A stretch of 6,769 nucleotides of DNA from an uncultured Caldimicrobium sp. Its GTDB lineage: Bacteria > Desulfobacterota > Thermodesulfobacteria > Thermodesulfobacteriales > Thermodesulfobacteriaceae. The stretch spans positions 1 to 6,769 of the forward strand of contig CALLJI010000082.1 in the NCBI GenBank assembly GCA_938091475.1, written 5' to 3'. Of the stretch, positions 1 to 6,121 are shown one piece after another; the stretch's first letter is position 1, and every line of letters begins with the position of its first letter. Below the pieces are notes generated by a model. That model had not been told where the DNA came from, did no database searches, and worked only from the letters and a program-made list of their open reading frames with translations. A program made the translations under genes and the position numbers.

Positions 1-1
1 A

Positions 2-829
2 GGGGTTATGGCATCCCTTATGGCCAAAGAGGAGCCTATTACTCTCTTCATAGATCTTGGAACAAACGGGGAGATAGTCATTGGGAATAGGGATTTCCTT
101 ATGACAGCAGCTTGTTCAGCGGGTCCAGCCTTTGAAGGTGGAGGAATTAAGTGTGGTATGAGAGCAACCAGTGGTGCTATAGAAAGTGTAAATATTGATC
201 CAGCCACACTTGAGCCTATGATTATAACTATTGGAAAAAAGAAACCTAAGGGTATTTGTGGCTCTGGAATTATATCCCTAATGGCAAACTTATTTAGAGT
301 AGGATTAGTGGATAAAGCAGGTAAATATCGTAGAGAAATAACCCATCCTCGCCTAAGAAGAGGGGAAAATGGATTTGAATATGTCTTAGTATTTAAGGAA
401 AATTCAGCTACTGGAGAAGATATTGTTTTTACTGAAGAGGATATTGAAAATCTTCTTCGAGCAAAGGGTGCTATGTTTGCTGGTTATCAGATCTTAATTG
501 AATCAGTTGGATTGACTATGCAGGATATAGAGAGGGTTTTTTTAGCGGGGACCTTTGGAAGTTATATAGAGTTAGAGGATGCCATAACTATTGGGCTTTT
601 GCCGGATCTTCCAAGAGAAAGATTTTATTTTTTAGGAAATACCAGTTTACAAGGTGCTAAAAAAATGATATTATATACCTCAGCCAGAGAAGAGCTTCAC
701 AATATTACTAAAATGATGACCCATATTGAACTCTCTAATCATCCTCGGTATATGGACTATTATATGGCTGCCCTTTTCTTACCTCATACAGATGAGAGAC
801 TTTTTCCATCCCTAATGGAGAAAAGATGA
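2..829 (+). CDS. RACo-like corrinoid activation ATPase, C-terminal part (5' end outside window)
   Basis: This is the C-terminal ASKHA-type ATPase domain (RACo C-terminal/DUF4445 family) of a protein that in the family uses ATP and an N-terminal [2Fe-2S] domain to reduce inactive Co(II) corrinoid proteins, such as the corrinoid iron-sulfur protein of the Wood-Ljungdahl pathway or methyltransferase corrinoid proteins. Visible motifs are the phosphate loop DLGTNGE near the start, SAGPAFEGGG, GICGSGII, and the adenosine-side AGTFGSY followed by GLLPDL and LGNTSLQGA. Family members are usually about 600 residues, so more than half, including the iron-sulfur domain, lies upstream. The frame is open to the left edge, so the ATG at 8 is an internal methionine rather than a start. 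The stop overlaps the psd start (ATGA). The family call is firm; the corrinoid partner cannot be told from here. Confidence 0.9.
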   Translation, partial: GVMASLMAKEEPITLFIDLGTNGEIVIGNRDFLMTAACSAGPAFEGGGIKCGMRATSGAIESVNIDPATLEPMIITIGKKKPKGICGSGIISLMANLFRVGLVDKAGKYRREITHPRLRRGENGFEYVLVFKENSATGEDIVFTEEDIENLLRAKGAMFAGYQILIESVGLTMQDIERVFLAGTFGSYIELEDAITIGLLPDLPRERFYFLGNTSLQGAKKMILYTSAREELHNITKMMTHIELSNHPRYMDYYMAALFLPHTDERLFPSLMEKR

Positions 830-1470
830 TTCATAGAGAAGGTAAACCCTTTATTATTGCGCCTTTGATTGCTTCAGGTTTATCCTTTCTTTTAGGTAAA
901 TCTAAATTAACACTGGGATTTTTAGGTCTCTCACTATTTAATGCCTATTTTTTTCGCAACCCTAAAAGAGAGCCACTTTTTCATCCTGAATTGGTAATTT
1001 CTCCCGCCGACGGAAAGATAGTTCTATGTCAAGTGGAAGAACGCCCCGATTGGTACGATGGTCCCCTCTATCGTATTGGTATTTTTATGCGTCTTTGGGA
1101 TGTCCACCTCAATAGATCCCCTATTACTGGTAAAGTTCTAAAAGTTATATACTCAAAAGGAGAAAAACTTCCAGTTTTTAAAGAGAAGGCCTTTGAGAGA
1201 AATGAAAAAATCTTTTATCTCCTGGAAAGAGAGGATGGAGTTCCCTTTTGGGTGGTGCAAATTGCAGGGTATATTGCAAGGAGGGTAAAAAATTTTGTTT
1301 TACCTGGAGATAATGTGGTAGCTGGAGATCTAATTGGGATAATAAAGTTTGGCTCAAGGGTTGAACTTTTCTTTCCTTATGAAAAAGCTGAAATTTTTAT
1401 TAAAGAGGGTCAGAGAGTCTTTGCCGGTGAGACAATTTTGGCTAAAGTCCCCCTTAACCCTACATTCTAA
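826..1470 (+). CDS. psd: Phosphatidylserine decarboxylase proenzyme (short form)
   Basis: The enzyme decarboxylates phosphatidylserine to phosphatidylethanolamine at the membrane, using a pyruvoyl group made by self-cleavage. At 214 residues it matches the short Psd type found in archaea and many bacteria, rather than the roughly 300-residue E. coli type. A hydrophobic N-terminal stretch (about 9-43) should anchor it to the membrane, followed by the family motif FFRNPKREP (42-50). The probable catalytic set is Asp62 (SPADGK), His94 (DVHLNRSP) and Ser177 in FGSRVELFFP. Cleavage would fall between Gly176 and Ser177, giving a large beta and a small alpha chain. The ATG overlaps the upstream stop by four bases, with GGAG at 817-820 as ribosome binding site. 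Its stop overlaps the pssA start by one base, so the two genes are translationally coupled and form a pathway pair. Confidence 0.95.
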   Translation: MIHREGKPFIIAPLIASGLSFLLGKSKLTLGFLGLSLFNAYFFRNPKREPLFHPELVISPADGKIVLCQVEERPDWYDGPLYRIGIFMRLWDVHLNRSPITGKVLKVIYSKGEKLPVFKEKAFERNEKIFYLLEREDGVPFWVVQIAGYIARRVKNFVLPGDNVVAGDLIGIIKFGSRVELFFPYEKAEIFIKEGQRVFAGETILAKVPLNPTF

Positions 1471-2189
1471 TGCAATTTTTACTACCTAATATTTTTACTA
1501 CTCTCAATCTTTTTTCAGGTTTTTATTCTATTATAGCCTCTTTTGAAGGGAAATTTCTTAATGCGAGTATTGCTATAATACTTGCCCTTTTCTTTGATGT
1601 TTTTGATGGAAGAATAGCTCGCCTAACCGGCCAATCCACTAAATTTGGCAGGGAATATGATTCTCTGGCTGATATGGTTTCCTTTGGGGTAGCACCAGCT
1701 CTTCTTATTTATAATTTTTCGCTTAAAGTTTTTTTTAAGATGGGGTGGTTGGCCTGTTTTCTCTATACAGCTTGCGTTGCTCTAAGGCTGGCTCGTTTTA
1801 ATGTTAAAGCCTCATCTACCTTTTATTTTGAGGGTTTGCCCTCTCCTGCAGGTGGAGCCATCTTGGCATCTCTAACTATCTTTTTACTTCATCTTGGAAT
1901 CGAACCACTTTATAGAAATTGGCTCATTTTGATTTTGGTTTACTTACTAGCTTATCTTTTCATTTCTCCCATTAAGTATCCAAGTTTCAAAGACATAAGA
2001 GTTAAAGCTTTACCTAATTTTTATTTTCTTGTCCTCTTCATTCTTATGTTAATTTTAACTGCTACTAATCCTCCTCTTATTCTTCTTATAGCTACCACTT
2101 TTTATGTTTTATTAGGACCTTTTCTTCTTTTTAAAAGAACCAGTAAAAGAGTTTTTAAAAAATTTTTAAAAAGGGATAGGGAAGGCTGA
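1470..2189 (+). CDS. pssA: CDP-diacylglycerol--serine O-phosphatidyltransferase
   Basis: This integral membrane enzyme joins serine to CDP-diacylglycerol, giving phosphatidylserine, the substrate of the neighbouring psd product. The CDP-alcohol phosphatidyltransferase signature is complete: Asp43 and Asp46 in DVFDGRIAR, Gly60, Asp64 and Asp68 in FGREYDSLAD. These are the metal and CDP-binding residues of the family. The N-terminal LPNIFTTLNLFSGF is typical of PssA rather than PgsA. Several hydrophobic segments follow (about 31-45, 72-107, 125-145, 150-166, 182-223), ending in a basic tail. Length (239) is normal for the non-E. coli type. The start ATG shares its A with the psd stop (TAATG) and has no clear Shine-Dalgarno of its own, so translation probably re-initiates from psd. 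Confidence 0.95.
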   Translation: MQFLLPNIFTTLNLFSGFYSIIASFEGKFLNASIAIILALFFDVFDGRIARLTGQSTKFGREYDSLADMVSFGVAPALLIYNFSLKVFFKMGWLACFLYTACVALRLARFNVKASSTFYFEGLPSPAGGAILASLTIFLLHLGIEPLYRNWLILILVYLLAYLFISPIKYPSFKDIRVKALPNFYFLVLFILMLILTATNPPLILLIATTFYVLLGPFLLFKRTSKRVFKKFLKRDREG

Positions 2190-2191
2190 AA

Positions 2192-2219
2192 TTGAAAAAT
2201 TATTTTTATATAGTATAAT
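2192..2219 (+). promoter_or_regulatory. Sigma-70-type promoter for remA-gmk-rlmB
   Basis: TTGAAA (2192-2197) and TATAAT (2214-2219) are separated by 16 bp, five of six and six of six consensus matches. This lies in the only real gap (about 100 bp) between the two plus-strand gene groups. Transcription should start near 2226, giving a leader of about 65 nt that is A+T-rich and shows no obvious riboswitch. It suggests remA-gmk-rlmB can be expressed apart from the lipid genes. Confidence 0.7.
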
Positions 2220-2290
2220 TTTCTCATAAAATTTTCCATTTTTTAGAAGTTTTACAAATTTATTTACTAATTAGAAAAGGAGGAAAGGAG

Positions 2291-2566
2291 ATGGGAGGTA
2301 CAGGTAAATTATTGAATATTGGCTTTGGAAACTTTGTGGTAGTGGATAGAGTTATTGCTATTGTTAATCCCAATTCAGCACCTATGAAGAGGTTAAAAGA
2401 AGAGGCCAAGGAGACAAAAAGGCTTATAGATGCTACCCAAGGTAGAAAAACGCGCTCCATAATTATTACAGATAGTAATCATGTCGTCCTTTCAGCTATT
2501 CAAGCTGAAACCATTGCACAGAGATTTACTTCTGACATTTTAAAAGTTAAGGAAGAGGAAGAATAA
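2291..2566 (+). CDS. remA: RemA family DNA-binding regulator (DUF370)
   Basis: This is a 91-residue member of the RemA/DUF370 family, a DNA-binding regulator that in Bacillus subtilis activates biofilm matrix and osmoprotection genes; its role outside Firmicutes is little known. The family hallmarks are present: NIGFGN at 9-14, the [12 protein letters not shown] block at 24-35, DATQGRKTR at 47-55 (the basic GRxTR patch contains the arginines linked to DNA binding in B. subtilis RemA), then the conserved [20 protein letters not shown]. The ATG follows a strong AAGGAGG at 2277-2283 with 7 nt spacing. The gene has its own promoter and precedes gmk by 4 bp, the same remA-gmk order as in Firmicutes. 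The acidic C-terminal tail (KVKEEEE) is not part of the conserved fold. The family call is very secure; the target genes are unknown. Confidence 0.93.
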   Translation: MGGTGKLLNIGFGNFVVVDRVIAIVNPNSAPMKRLKEEAKETKRLIDATQGRKTRSIIITDSNHVVLSAIQAETIAQRFTSDILKVKEEEE

Positions 2567-2570
2567 GGAA

Positions 2571-3152
2571 TTGGAAAAAATTATAATCATCCTTTCTGGT
2601 CCATCTGGGGCGGGAAAAAGTACACTCTTGAAGGCTCTCCCTTCGGAAGAATTCTATTTTTCTGTGTCATATACTACGAGAAAGCCCAGAGAGGGAGAAA
2701 GGGAGGGTAAAGATTATTATTTTATAGATAGAGAAAAGTTTATAGATATGTTAAAGCGAGATGAATTTTTGGAATGGATTGAAGTCCATGGTAATTTTTA
2801 TGGGACCGCTAAAAGTGAAATTGAAAAGGCTTTCACTTTGGGGAAACATTTAGTTTTTGATGTAGAGGTTATAGGGGCAAGCAATTTAAAAAGATACTTT
2901 GGACCAAAAGCTATCACTATCTTTATTGCACCACCAAGTATAGAAGTATTAGAAAGGAGACTTAGAAATAGAGGCACTGAAAGTGAGGAAAAATTAAGGG
3001 AAAGATTGCAGAGAGCTCATTTTGAGCTCTCCTTTGCTCCTTTTTATGATTATCTTATTATAAATGAGGATCTTTCCATAGCTAAGGAGCAATTACTCTC
3101 CATCATTAAAGCGGAGCAATGTAGGCCCTGGAGGTTAAAAAAGGTTTTTTAA
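2571..3152 (+). CDS. gmk: Guanylate kinase
   Basis: Guanylate kinase phosphorylates GMP to GDP with ATP in the cytoplasm, an essential step in GTP and dGTP supply. The P-loop GPSGAGKST lies at residues 10-18, and the GMP-binding block [19 protein letters not shown] at 33-51 has the expected Arg37, Arg40 and Tyr49. The lid and ATP-side region [17 protein letters not shown] is also present. Its 193 residues are close to the family's roughly 200. The start is a TTG immediately before the conserved beta strand; no ATG or GTG fits better, and GAGGAA at 2555-2560 could serve as ribosome binding site. It begins 4 bp after the remA stop and ends directly before rlmB, so it sits in one transcript with both. 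Confidence 0.95.
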   Translation: MEKIIIILSGPSGAGKSTLLKALPSEEFYFSVSYTTRKPREGEREGKDYYFIDREKFIDMLKRDEFLEWIEVHGNFYGTAKSEIEKAFTLGKHLVFDVEVIGASNLKRYFGPKAITIFIAPPSIEVLERRLRNRGTESEEKLRERLQRAHFELSFAPFYDYLIINEDLSIAKEQLLSIIKAEQCRPWRLKKVF

Positions 3153-3896
3153 ATGACCAAGGTTATCTGGGGTATTAATCCCCTTTTAGAGGCTTTAAAA
3201 AATCATCCTGAACTTATAGAAGAAATTATTTTTGAAAAAAAGACCCTTTCTGGAAAAAAATTTCAAATTTTAGAGAAGGCAAAAAAATTAAATATTCCTA
3301 TAAAGTTTTATACAAGAGAGCCCTTTTGTCCACCCAAAGTTCCCAAAGATTCTAATACTCAAGGGGTTGTGGCGTATATCAGAGAATTTCTCTATGCAGA
3401 CTTAGAGGACATAGAGGCCAATTGGTCAAAAAAGGGAGAACTTCCTTTAGTTTTGGCTTTAGATGAGGTTATGGACCCTCAAAATGTTGGCAATATCTTA
3501 AGAGTGGCAGATGGCTTAGGAGTACATGGAGTGATTCTCCAAAAACATAGAGCCTGTGAGGTAACAAGCACTGTGATTAGAGTCTCTTCTGGATCTGCCT
3601 TCAATTTACCTATAGTTTTAGTTAAAAATTTAAAAGAAGCTTTAGATTATTTTTCTAAAAAGGGAGTTTGGATTCTTGGTCTCTCCCACAGGGCTGATAG
3701 ATTCATTTTTGAGCTTGATTTAAAAGTACCCCTTTTAGTAATTGTGGGCAATGAGGAAAAGGGGATTAGGCCAAGTGTAATGGAGCGCTGTCATTTTATG
3801 GCAAAGATCCCAATGAGAGGAAAAGTAGAGAGCCTAAATGTAGCTCAGGCCACAGGTATTGCCCTTTATGAAATTGTAAGGCAACGCTCTTTATAA
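3153..3896 (+). CDS. rlmB: 23S rRNA (guanosine-2'-O-)-methyltransferase RlmB-like (SpoU/TrmH family)
   Basis: This SPOUT-class enzyme moves a methyl group from S-adenosylmethionine to a ribose 2'-OH. The RlmB type acts on G2251 of 23S rRNA in the peptidyl-transferase loop. An N-terminal RNA-binding domain opens with the typical VIWGINPLLEAL (4-15). The catalytic domain carries motif 1 DPQNVGNILR (108-117, with Asn111 and Arg117), motif 2 IVGNEEKGIRP (197-207) and motif 3 IPMRGKVESLNVAQA (219-233), which form the trefoil knot and cofactor pocket. At 247 residues it matches E. coli RlmB (243). The ATG directly follows the gmk stop; AAGG at 3141-3144 is a weak ribosome binding site. A paralogue modifying another rRNA position cannot be excluded, because TrmH-family specificities are hard to separate from sequence. 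Confidence 0.9.
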   Translation: MTKVIWGINPLLEALKNHPELIEEIIFEKKTLSGKKFQILEKAKKLNIPIKFYTREPFCPPKVPKDSNTQGVVAYIREFLYADLEDIEANWSKKGELPLVLALDEVMDPQNVGNILRVADGLGVHGVILQKHRACEVTSTVIRVSSGSAFNLPIVLVKNLKEALDYFSKKGVWILGLSHRADRFIFELDLKVPLLVIVGNEEKGIRPSVMERCHFMAKIPMRGKVESLNVAQATGIALYEIVRQRSL

Positions 3897-4358
3897 TTAC
3901 TCTAACTCGCAACCTCCACTTAGATATAGGGCAAGAATCTTTTCTTCGAGATTTCTTTTATAGGGTTTCATAAAAGGGGGCTCATAAGAAGTAAGGGTTT
4001 TGAAATCTACCAGGAGCTCATCCCCTCCTCTCATAGATTTATTTGCATAGACTTCTATACAGATAAACTCTGATAAATTCGTAAGGTATGCCAAATAGGG
4101 TGGAGGCTCAAAGAGAAGTCTTGCTTTTGCCAAAAGAGCTCTTTCAAAGGAACTAAGTCCCTTTCTACTGGGATGATAATCTAAGATAAGCAGAGTTTTC
4201 CCCTGATGCGTTACAAGAAGGGGTAGGGTGATTTTAAAATAAAGATTATGTAAATTTATTTCAAAGATATTTGAAAAAAATAGCGTCCCTTCGGGGTAAC
4301 CTTTATTCAGAAGGAGCTTTTTGAGATATGTTAAAATTTCTTTTGATGGATAGGTCAT
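3897..4358 (-). CDS. Small protein resembling the HsdR N-terminal nuclease fold, catalytic motif degenerate
   Basis: I do not recognise a characterised function. From the ATG at 4358 the protein has 153 residues. Its pattern (YPSKEILTYLKKLLLNKGYPEG, then an E, then LPLLVTHQGKTLLILDYHPS, then ERALLAKARLL and YLAYLTNLSEFICIEV) resembles the stand-alone type I restriction HsdR N-terminal domain. That domain normally reads RxDhhh...GxPhhhhExK, then an alpha helix and hhhTNG. Here the metal-binding Asp is replaced by Leu or Val (46-49), and the ExK position reads Asp60-Tyr-His62, so nuclease activity is doubtful. A TTG at 4379 would add seven residues, but AGGAG (minus strand, 4373-4369) lies inside that extension and serves the ATG with 10 nt spacing, or the TTG at 4361 with 7 nt. 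The stop abuts the rlmB stop with no gap. The gene looks intact; the fold assignment is tentative. Confidence 0.6.
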   Translation of the reverse strand: MTYPSKEILTYLKKLLLNKGYPEGTLFFSNIFEINLHNLYFKITLPLLVTHQGKTLLILDYHPSRKGLSSFERALLAKARLLFEPPPYLAYLTNLSEFICIEVYANKSMRGGDELLVDFKTLTSYEPPFMKPYKRNLEEKILALYLSGGCELE

Positions 4359-4414
4359 CAAAGTCTTTCTCCTGTTCAAAGGTTAAATTAAGCTTCATCG
4401 AGAATGTTTCAAAA

Positions 4415-4442
4415 ATTGTACGGGCACAGCATGCTGTGTCTA
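4415..4442 (-). promoter_or_regulatory. Possible promoter with a palindrome in its spacer
   Basis: Read on the minus strand, TAGACA (4442-4437) and TACAAT (4420-4415) are 16 bp apart, each five of six consensus matches, about 55 bp upstream of the minus-strand gene that starts at 4358. The perfect 14-bp palindrome CACAGCATGCTGTG (4425-4438) fills most of the spacer and touches the -35. It could be an operator, or just a hairpin repeat that landed there. Confidence 0.45.
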
Positions 4443-4630
4443 AGAATAAAAATATTAGTATGGCCAACCATTGAGGTTACCCAAATGCGGTGTTAAAACC
4501 CTCTGGGCAGGGGCAAGCCCTGCCCTTACGATTGAAACCTTAGGCACGGCGATGCGGAGCCCCTACAAAATTAGGCGATTCGTAAATCGCCACTACATCT
4601 GTGATCTCTTGGGCATCACATGTCGTGCCC
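4421..4630. repeat. Hairpin repeat cluster A (five GGGC...GCCC-type units, partly decayed)
   Basis: Short inverted repeats lie one after another in the 338-bp stretch without a gene (4359-4696). Unit 1 (4422-4441) has the core CACAGCATGCTGTG. Unit 2 (4505-4525) is GGGCAGGG, loop GCAAG, CCCTGCCC, a perfect 8-bp stem. Unit 3 (4543-4564) starts GGCACGGC, ends GCCCCT and is mostly decayed. Unit 4 (4574-4591) is GGCGATT, loop CGTA, AATCGCC. Unit 5 (4611-4630) is GGGCATCACATGTCGTGCCC with one clear mismatch. From unit 2 on, start-to-start spacing is 31-38 bp. Linkers repeat motifs such as CCCCTACAAAATTAGG (4560-4575). The stretch 4631-4696 holds one TTTGTAGG shoulder (4643-4650) but nothing else I can define. 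The units look like REP or BIME-type extragenic palindromes. Confidence 0.7.
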
Positions 4631-4696
4631 TTTCTTTTATAATTTGTAGGTTTATGGTCATAGCAAGAATTCCACGATGTCCTTATGCTGGAAAAA

Positions 4697-5332
4697 CTAA
4701 AGAAAACGAGCTTTGGCTAATTCCCATAATTGTTTAACATCCTCATCTGATAGTCCTGCACCAAGAGCTATTTTAAAGGCAAGTTCTCTATCTAAGATAT
4801 CTGAAGGACTATGGGCATCTGAATTAATTACCAGAGGAGCTCTATATTTAAGAGCCAATCTTGCTACATGGCCATTAGCTAAGCAATGTCCTTTCCTTCC
4901 TGAAAGTTCAAGAAATACACCCTTTTCTGCAGCTAATTTTACTTCCTCCTCTGAAATCAGCCCTGGATGAGCTAAAATATCAGCTCCTCCTAAGATGGCA
5001 GAAAGATTAGTTCCTTTTTCCACAGGCTCAACTAAGGTTTCACCGTGCACTACTACAATTTGGGCACCTGCGGCTCTTGCTTTTTTAATTAGGTCCGGGA
5101 TAAGAGGAGGAGGTACATGAGTAATTTCAATGCCAACAATAAGACGAGGAATAAGATGGTTAAAGGCAGTAGCTATTTTTTTTAGATGGTTAAGAATAAA
5201 TTCATAGTTTGAGTGATCTGCATGATCTGTAATAGCTATACCTTCATAGCCGAGAACCTTTACTCTTCTCCAAATTTCAGCAGGAATTAATTCACCATCA
5301 CTAAAGACAGAGTGACAATGAAAATCAAACAA
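4697..5332 (-). CDS. PHP-domain metal-dependent phosphoesterase (histidinol-phosphatase-like)
   Basis: This is a 211-residue PHP-domain protein, a TIM-barrel-like fold binding two or three metals and usually hydrolysing phosphate esters. All usual ligands are visible: His5 and His7 (DFHCHSVFSDGE), Asp12, His37 (ITDHAD), Glu69 (VGIEIT), His96 (VVVHGET), His122 (LAHPG), and Asp172 and His174 (NSDAHSPSD). The overall form resembles PHP proteins annotated as histidinol phosphate phosphatase domain proteins, but nothing here ties it to histidine synthesis, so the substrate is unknown. The start is a TTG at 5332, placed just before the first metal motif, with AGAGGT five bases upstream overlapping the stop of the preceding gene (8-bp gap). 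That points to coupled translation from the bifunctional-nuclease gene. Confidence 0.88.
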   Translation of the reverse strand: MFDFHCHSVFSDGELIPAEIWRRVKVLGYEGIAITDHADHSNYEFILNHLKKIATAFNHLIPRLIVGIEITHVPPPLIPDLIKKARAAGAQIVVVHGETLVEPVEKGTNLSAILGGADILAHPGLISEEEVKLAAEKGVFLELSGRKGHCLANGHVARLALKYRAPLVINSDAHSPSDILDRELAFKIALGAGLSDEDVKQLWELAKARFL

Positions 5333-5340
5333 AGGGACCT

Positions 5341-5856
5341 CTACATTTTGTATTTGAAATGTTTAGGATCTAATTCTTTTAATATTTCTTTGAGTTTTTC
5401 CTTTTCCTCTTCCGTTGCACCCACTATTTCTTCCTGACCTTCTTTGGTAAGTGTTTCTGTAAAGGTTTGACTTTTTTGTAAAACCTCTTCAGAGACAAAA
5501 ATTTCAGCCCCAGTTCTTAAAGCTAGGGCTACGGCATCACTGGGCCTGGCGTCAATATCAACTAATTGTCCTTGTATCTCTAAGGTTATAAGGGCGTAAT
5601 AGGTATTTTCTCTTAAATCAACAATTTCAATCTTAGGAACTTTAATACCCAAAAAGTCTAAAATGTTTTTCATAAGATCATGGGTTAAAGGCCTTGGGAA
5701 TTGAATGTTTTCAAGTTTAGAGGCTATTGAGGTTGCCTCAAGCACACCAATCCAGATAGGTAGAATACGAGGGCCGTCTATTTCTTTAAGAAGCATAACA
5801 GGACTGTTTGAAACAGGATCTATAGCTATTCCATGAATAAAGACCTTAACCCTCAT
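5341..5856 (-). CDS. Bifunctional nuclease family protein (BFN/DUF151)
   Basis: The protein belongs to the BFN/DUF151 family, named after a plant nuclease reported to cut RNA and DNA; the bacterial role is not settled. The family core is clear in the 171 residues: LPIWIG and Glu40 (32-40), RPLTHDLM (55-62), and the signature DARPSDAVALALR at 102-114. After about residue 130 comes a charged, probably helical tail rich in Glu and Lys (EEEKEKLKEILKEL), outside the conserved domain. I chose the ATG at 5856 because GAGGTGA lies just upstream of it; a GTG at 5862 would start inside that ribosome binding site. It is the first gene of a two-gene minus-strand operon with the PHP gene, and has its own promoter at 5890-5918. 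Confidence 0.9.
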   Translation of the reverse strand: MRVKVFIHGIAIDPVSNSPVMLLKEIDGPRILPIWIGVLEATSIASKLENIQFPRPLTHDLMKNILDFLGIKVPKIEIVDLRENTYYALITLEIQGQLVDIDARPSDAVALALRTGAEIFVSEEVLQKSQTFTETLTKEGQEEIVGATEEEKEKLKEILKELDPKHFKYKM

Positions 5857-5889
5857 TTTCACCTCTCTGTTATAGATACATTTATTTAT

Positions 5890-5918
5890 ATGTTAAGTTC
5901 TTTTTTTTGAAAAGTCAA
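5890..5918 (-). promoter_or_regulatory. Sigma-70-type promoter for the bfn-PHP operon
   Basis: On the minus strand, TTGACT (5918-5913) and TAACAT (5895-5890) are exactly 17 bp apart, five of six and four of six consensus matches, with an A-tract in the spacer. Transcription would begin near 5883, leaving a leader of about 27 nt before the ATG at 5856. No terminator-like hairpin lies between this promoter and the repeats upstream. Confidence 0.65.
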
Positions 5919-5998
5919 GGGTAGAGCGTGTGGTTGTGGTTACTATTTTAAAAATGTCACAAAAGGGCTTCGAAATGCTCTCCCCCAATGGTTTTGTT

Positions 5999-6100
5999 TG
6001 TAAGGGGCACGGCCGCGCCAGGCCCTTAATTGGGCAGCCGCAAGGGCTGCCCCTACATTTCCTTAATTCTGGGTAATTCTTGAATTGCCCCTCCTACAAA
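5999..6100. repeat. Hairpin repeat cluster B (three units)
   Basis: Three units of the same kind as in cluster A occur here. Unit 1 (6005-6025) is GGGC-AC-GGC-CGC-GCC-AG-GCCC, two stems around a 2x2 mismatch. Unit 2 (6032-6052) is GGGCAGCC, loop GCAAG, GGCTGCCC. Unit 3 (6071-6090) is GGGTAATTC, TT, GAATTGCCC, fully paired with one G-T wobble. Unit 2 is followed by CCTACATTT, and unit 3 by CTCCTACAAAA. Unit 2 shares the GCAAG loop and GGGCAG/CTGCCC ends with the 4505-4525 hairpin, but both inner stem pairs are swapped. Unit 3 directly precedes the proposed left end of the IS110 element, so the last bases (after 6092) may belong to that element instead. Confidence 0.7.
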
Positions 6101-6109
6101 AAATTAGGT

Positions 6110-6115
6110 TATAAT
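6110..6115 (+). promoter_or_regulatory. Lone -10 box, probably half of a circle-junction promoter
   Basis: This is a perfect TATAAT with no acceptable -35 upstream: 17 bp away sits GCCCCT (6087-6092), part of a repeat hairpin. In IS110-group elements the bridge RNA promoter is assembled when right and left ends join in the circle. If the right end matches the donor-guide-like bases ending at 6248, the joined sequence would read TTGG plus core CT, giving TTGGCT, 17 bp, TATAAT. Transcription would start near 6122. Confidence 0.5.
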
Positions 6116-6121
6116 ACCACA

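Noticed and set aside
8..829. ATG at 8 as the true start of the first gene
   Set aside because: The frame is open to the window edge, and the RACo family has a long N-terminal part before this ATPase motif.
2260..2460. Minus-strand open frame opposite remA
   Set aside because: It is the antisense shadow of a clearly conserved RemA coding region and covers its promoter-proximal leader.
4505..4525. Intrinsic terminator
   Set aside because: The stem is strong and GC-rich, but neither side is followed by a T-tract, and it belongs to a series of similar hairpins.
4421..4630. CRISPR array
   Set aside because: The repeated parts are hairpins with differing cores and uneven spacing, with no constant repeat longer than about 14 bp and no cas genes.
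4471..4737. Plus-strand open frame of 88 codons across the gene-free stretch
   Set aside because: It starts at a TTG without a ribosome binding site, translates the hairpin repeats, and runs into the 3' end of the opposite-strand PHP gene; the protein has no recognisable pattern.
4713..4970. Plus-strand open frame opposite the PHP gene
   Set aside because: The PHP gene on the other strand has all its metal ligands; this frame is low-complexity and Ser/Ala-rich.
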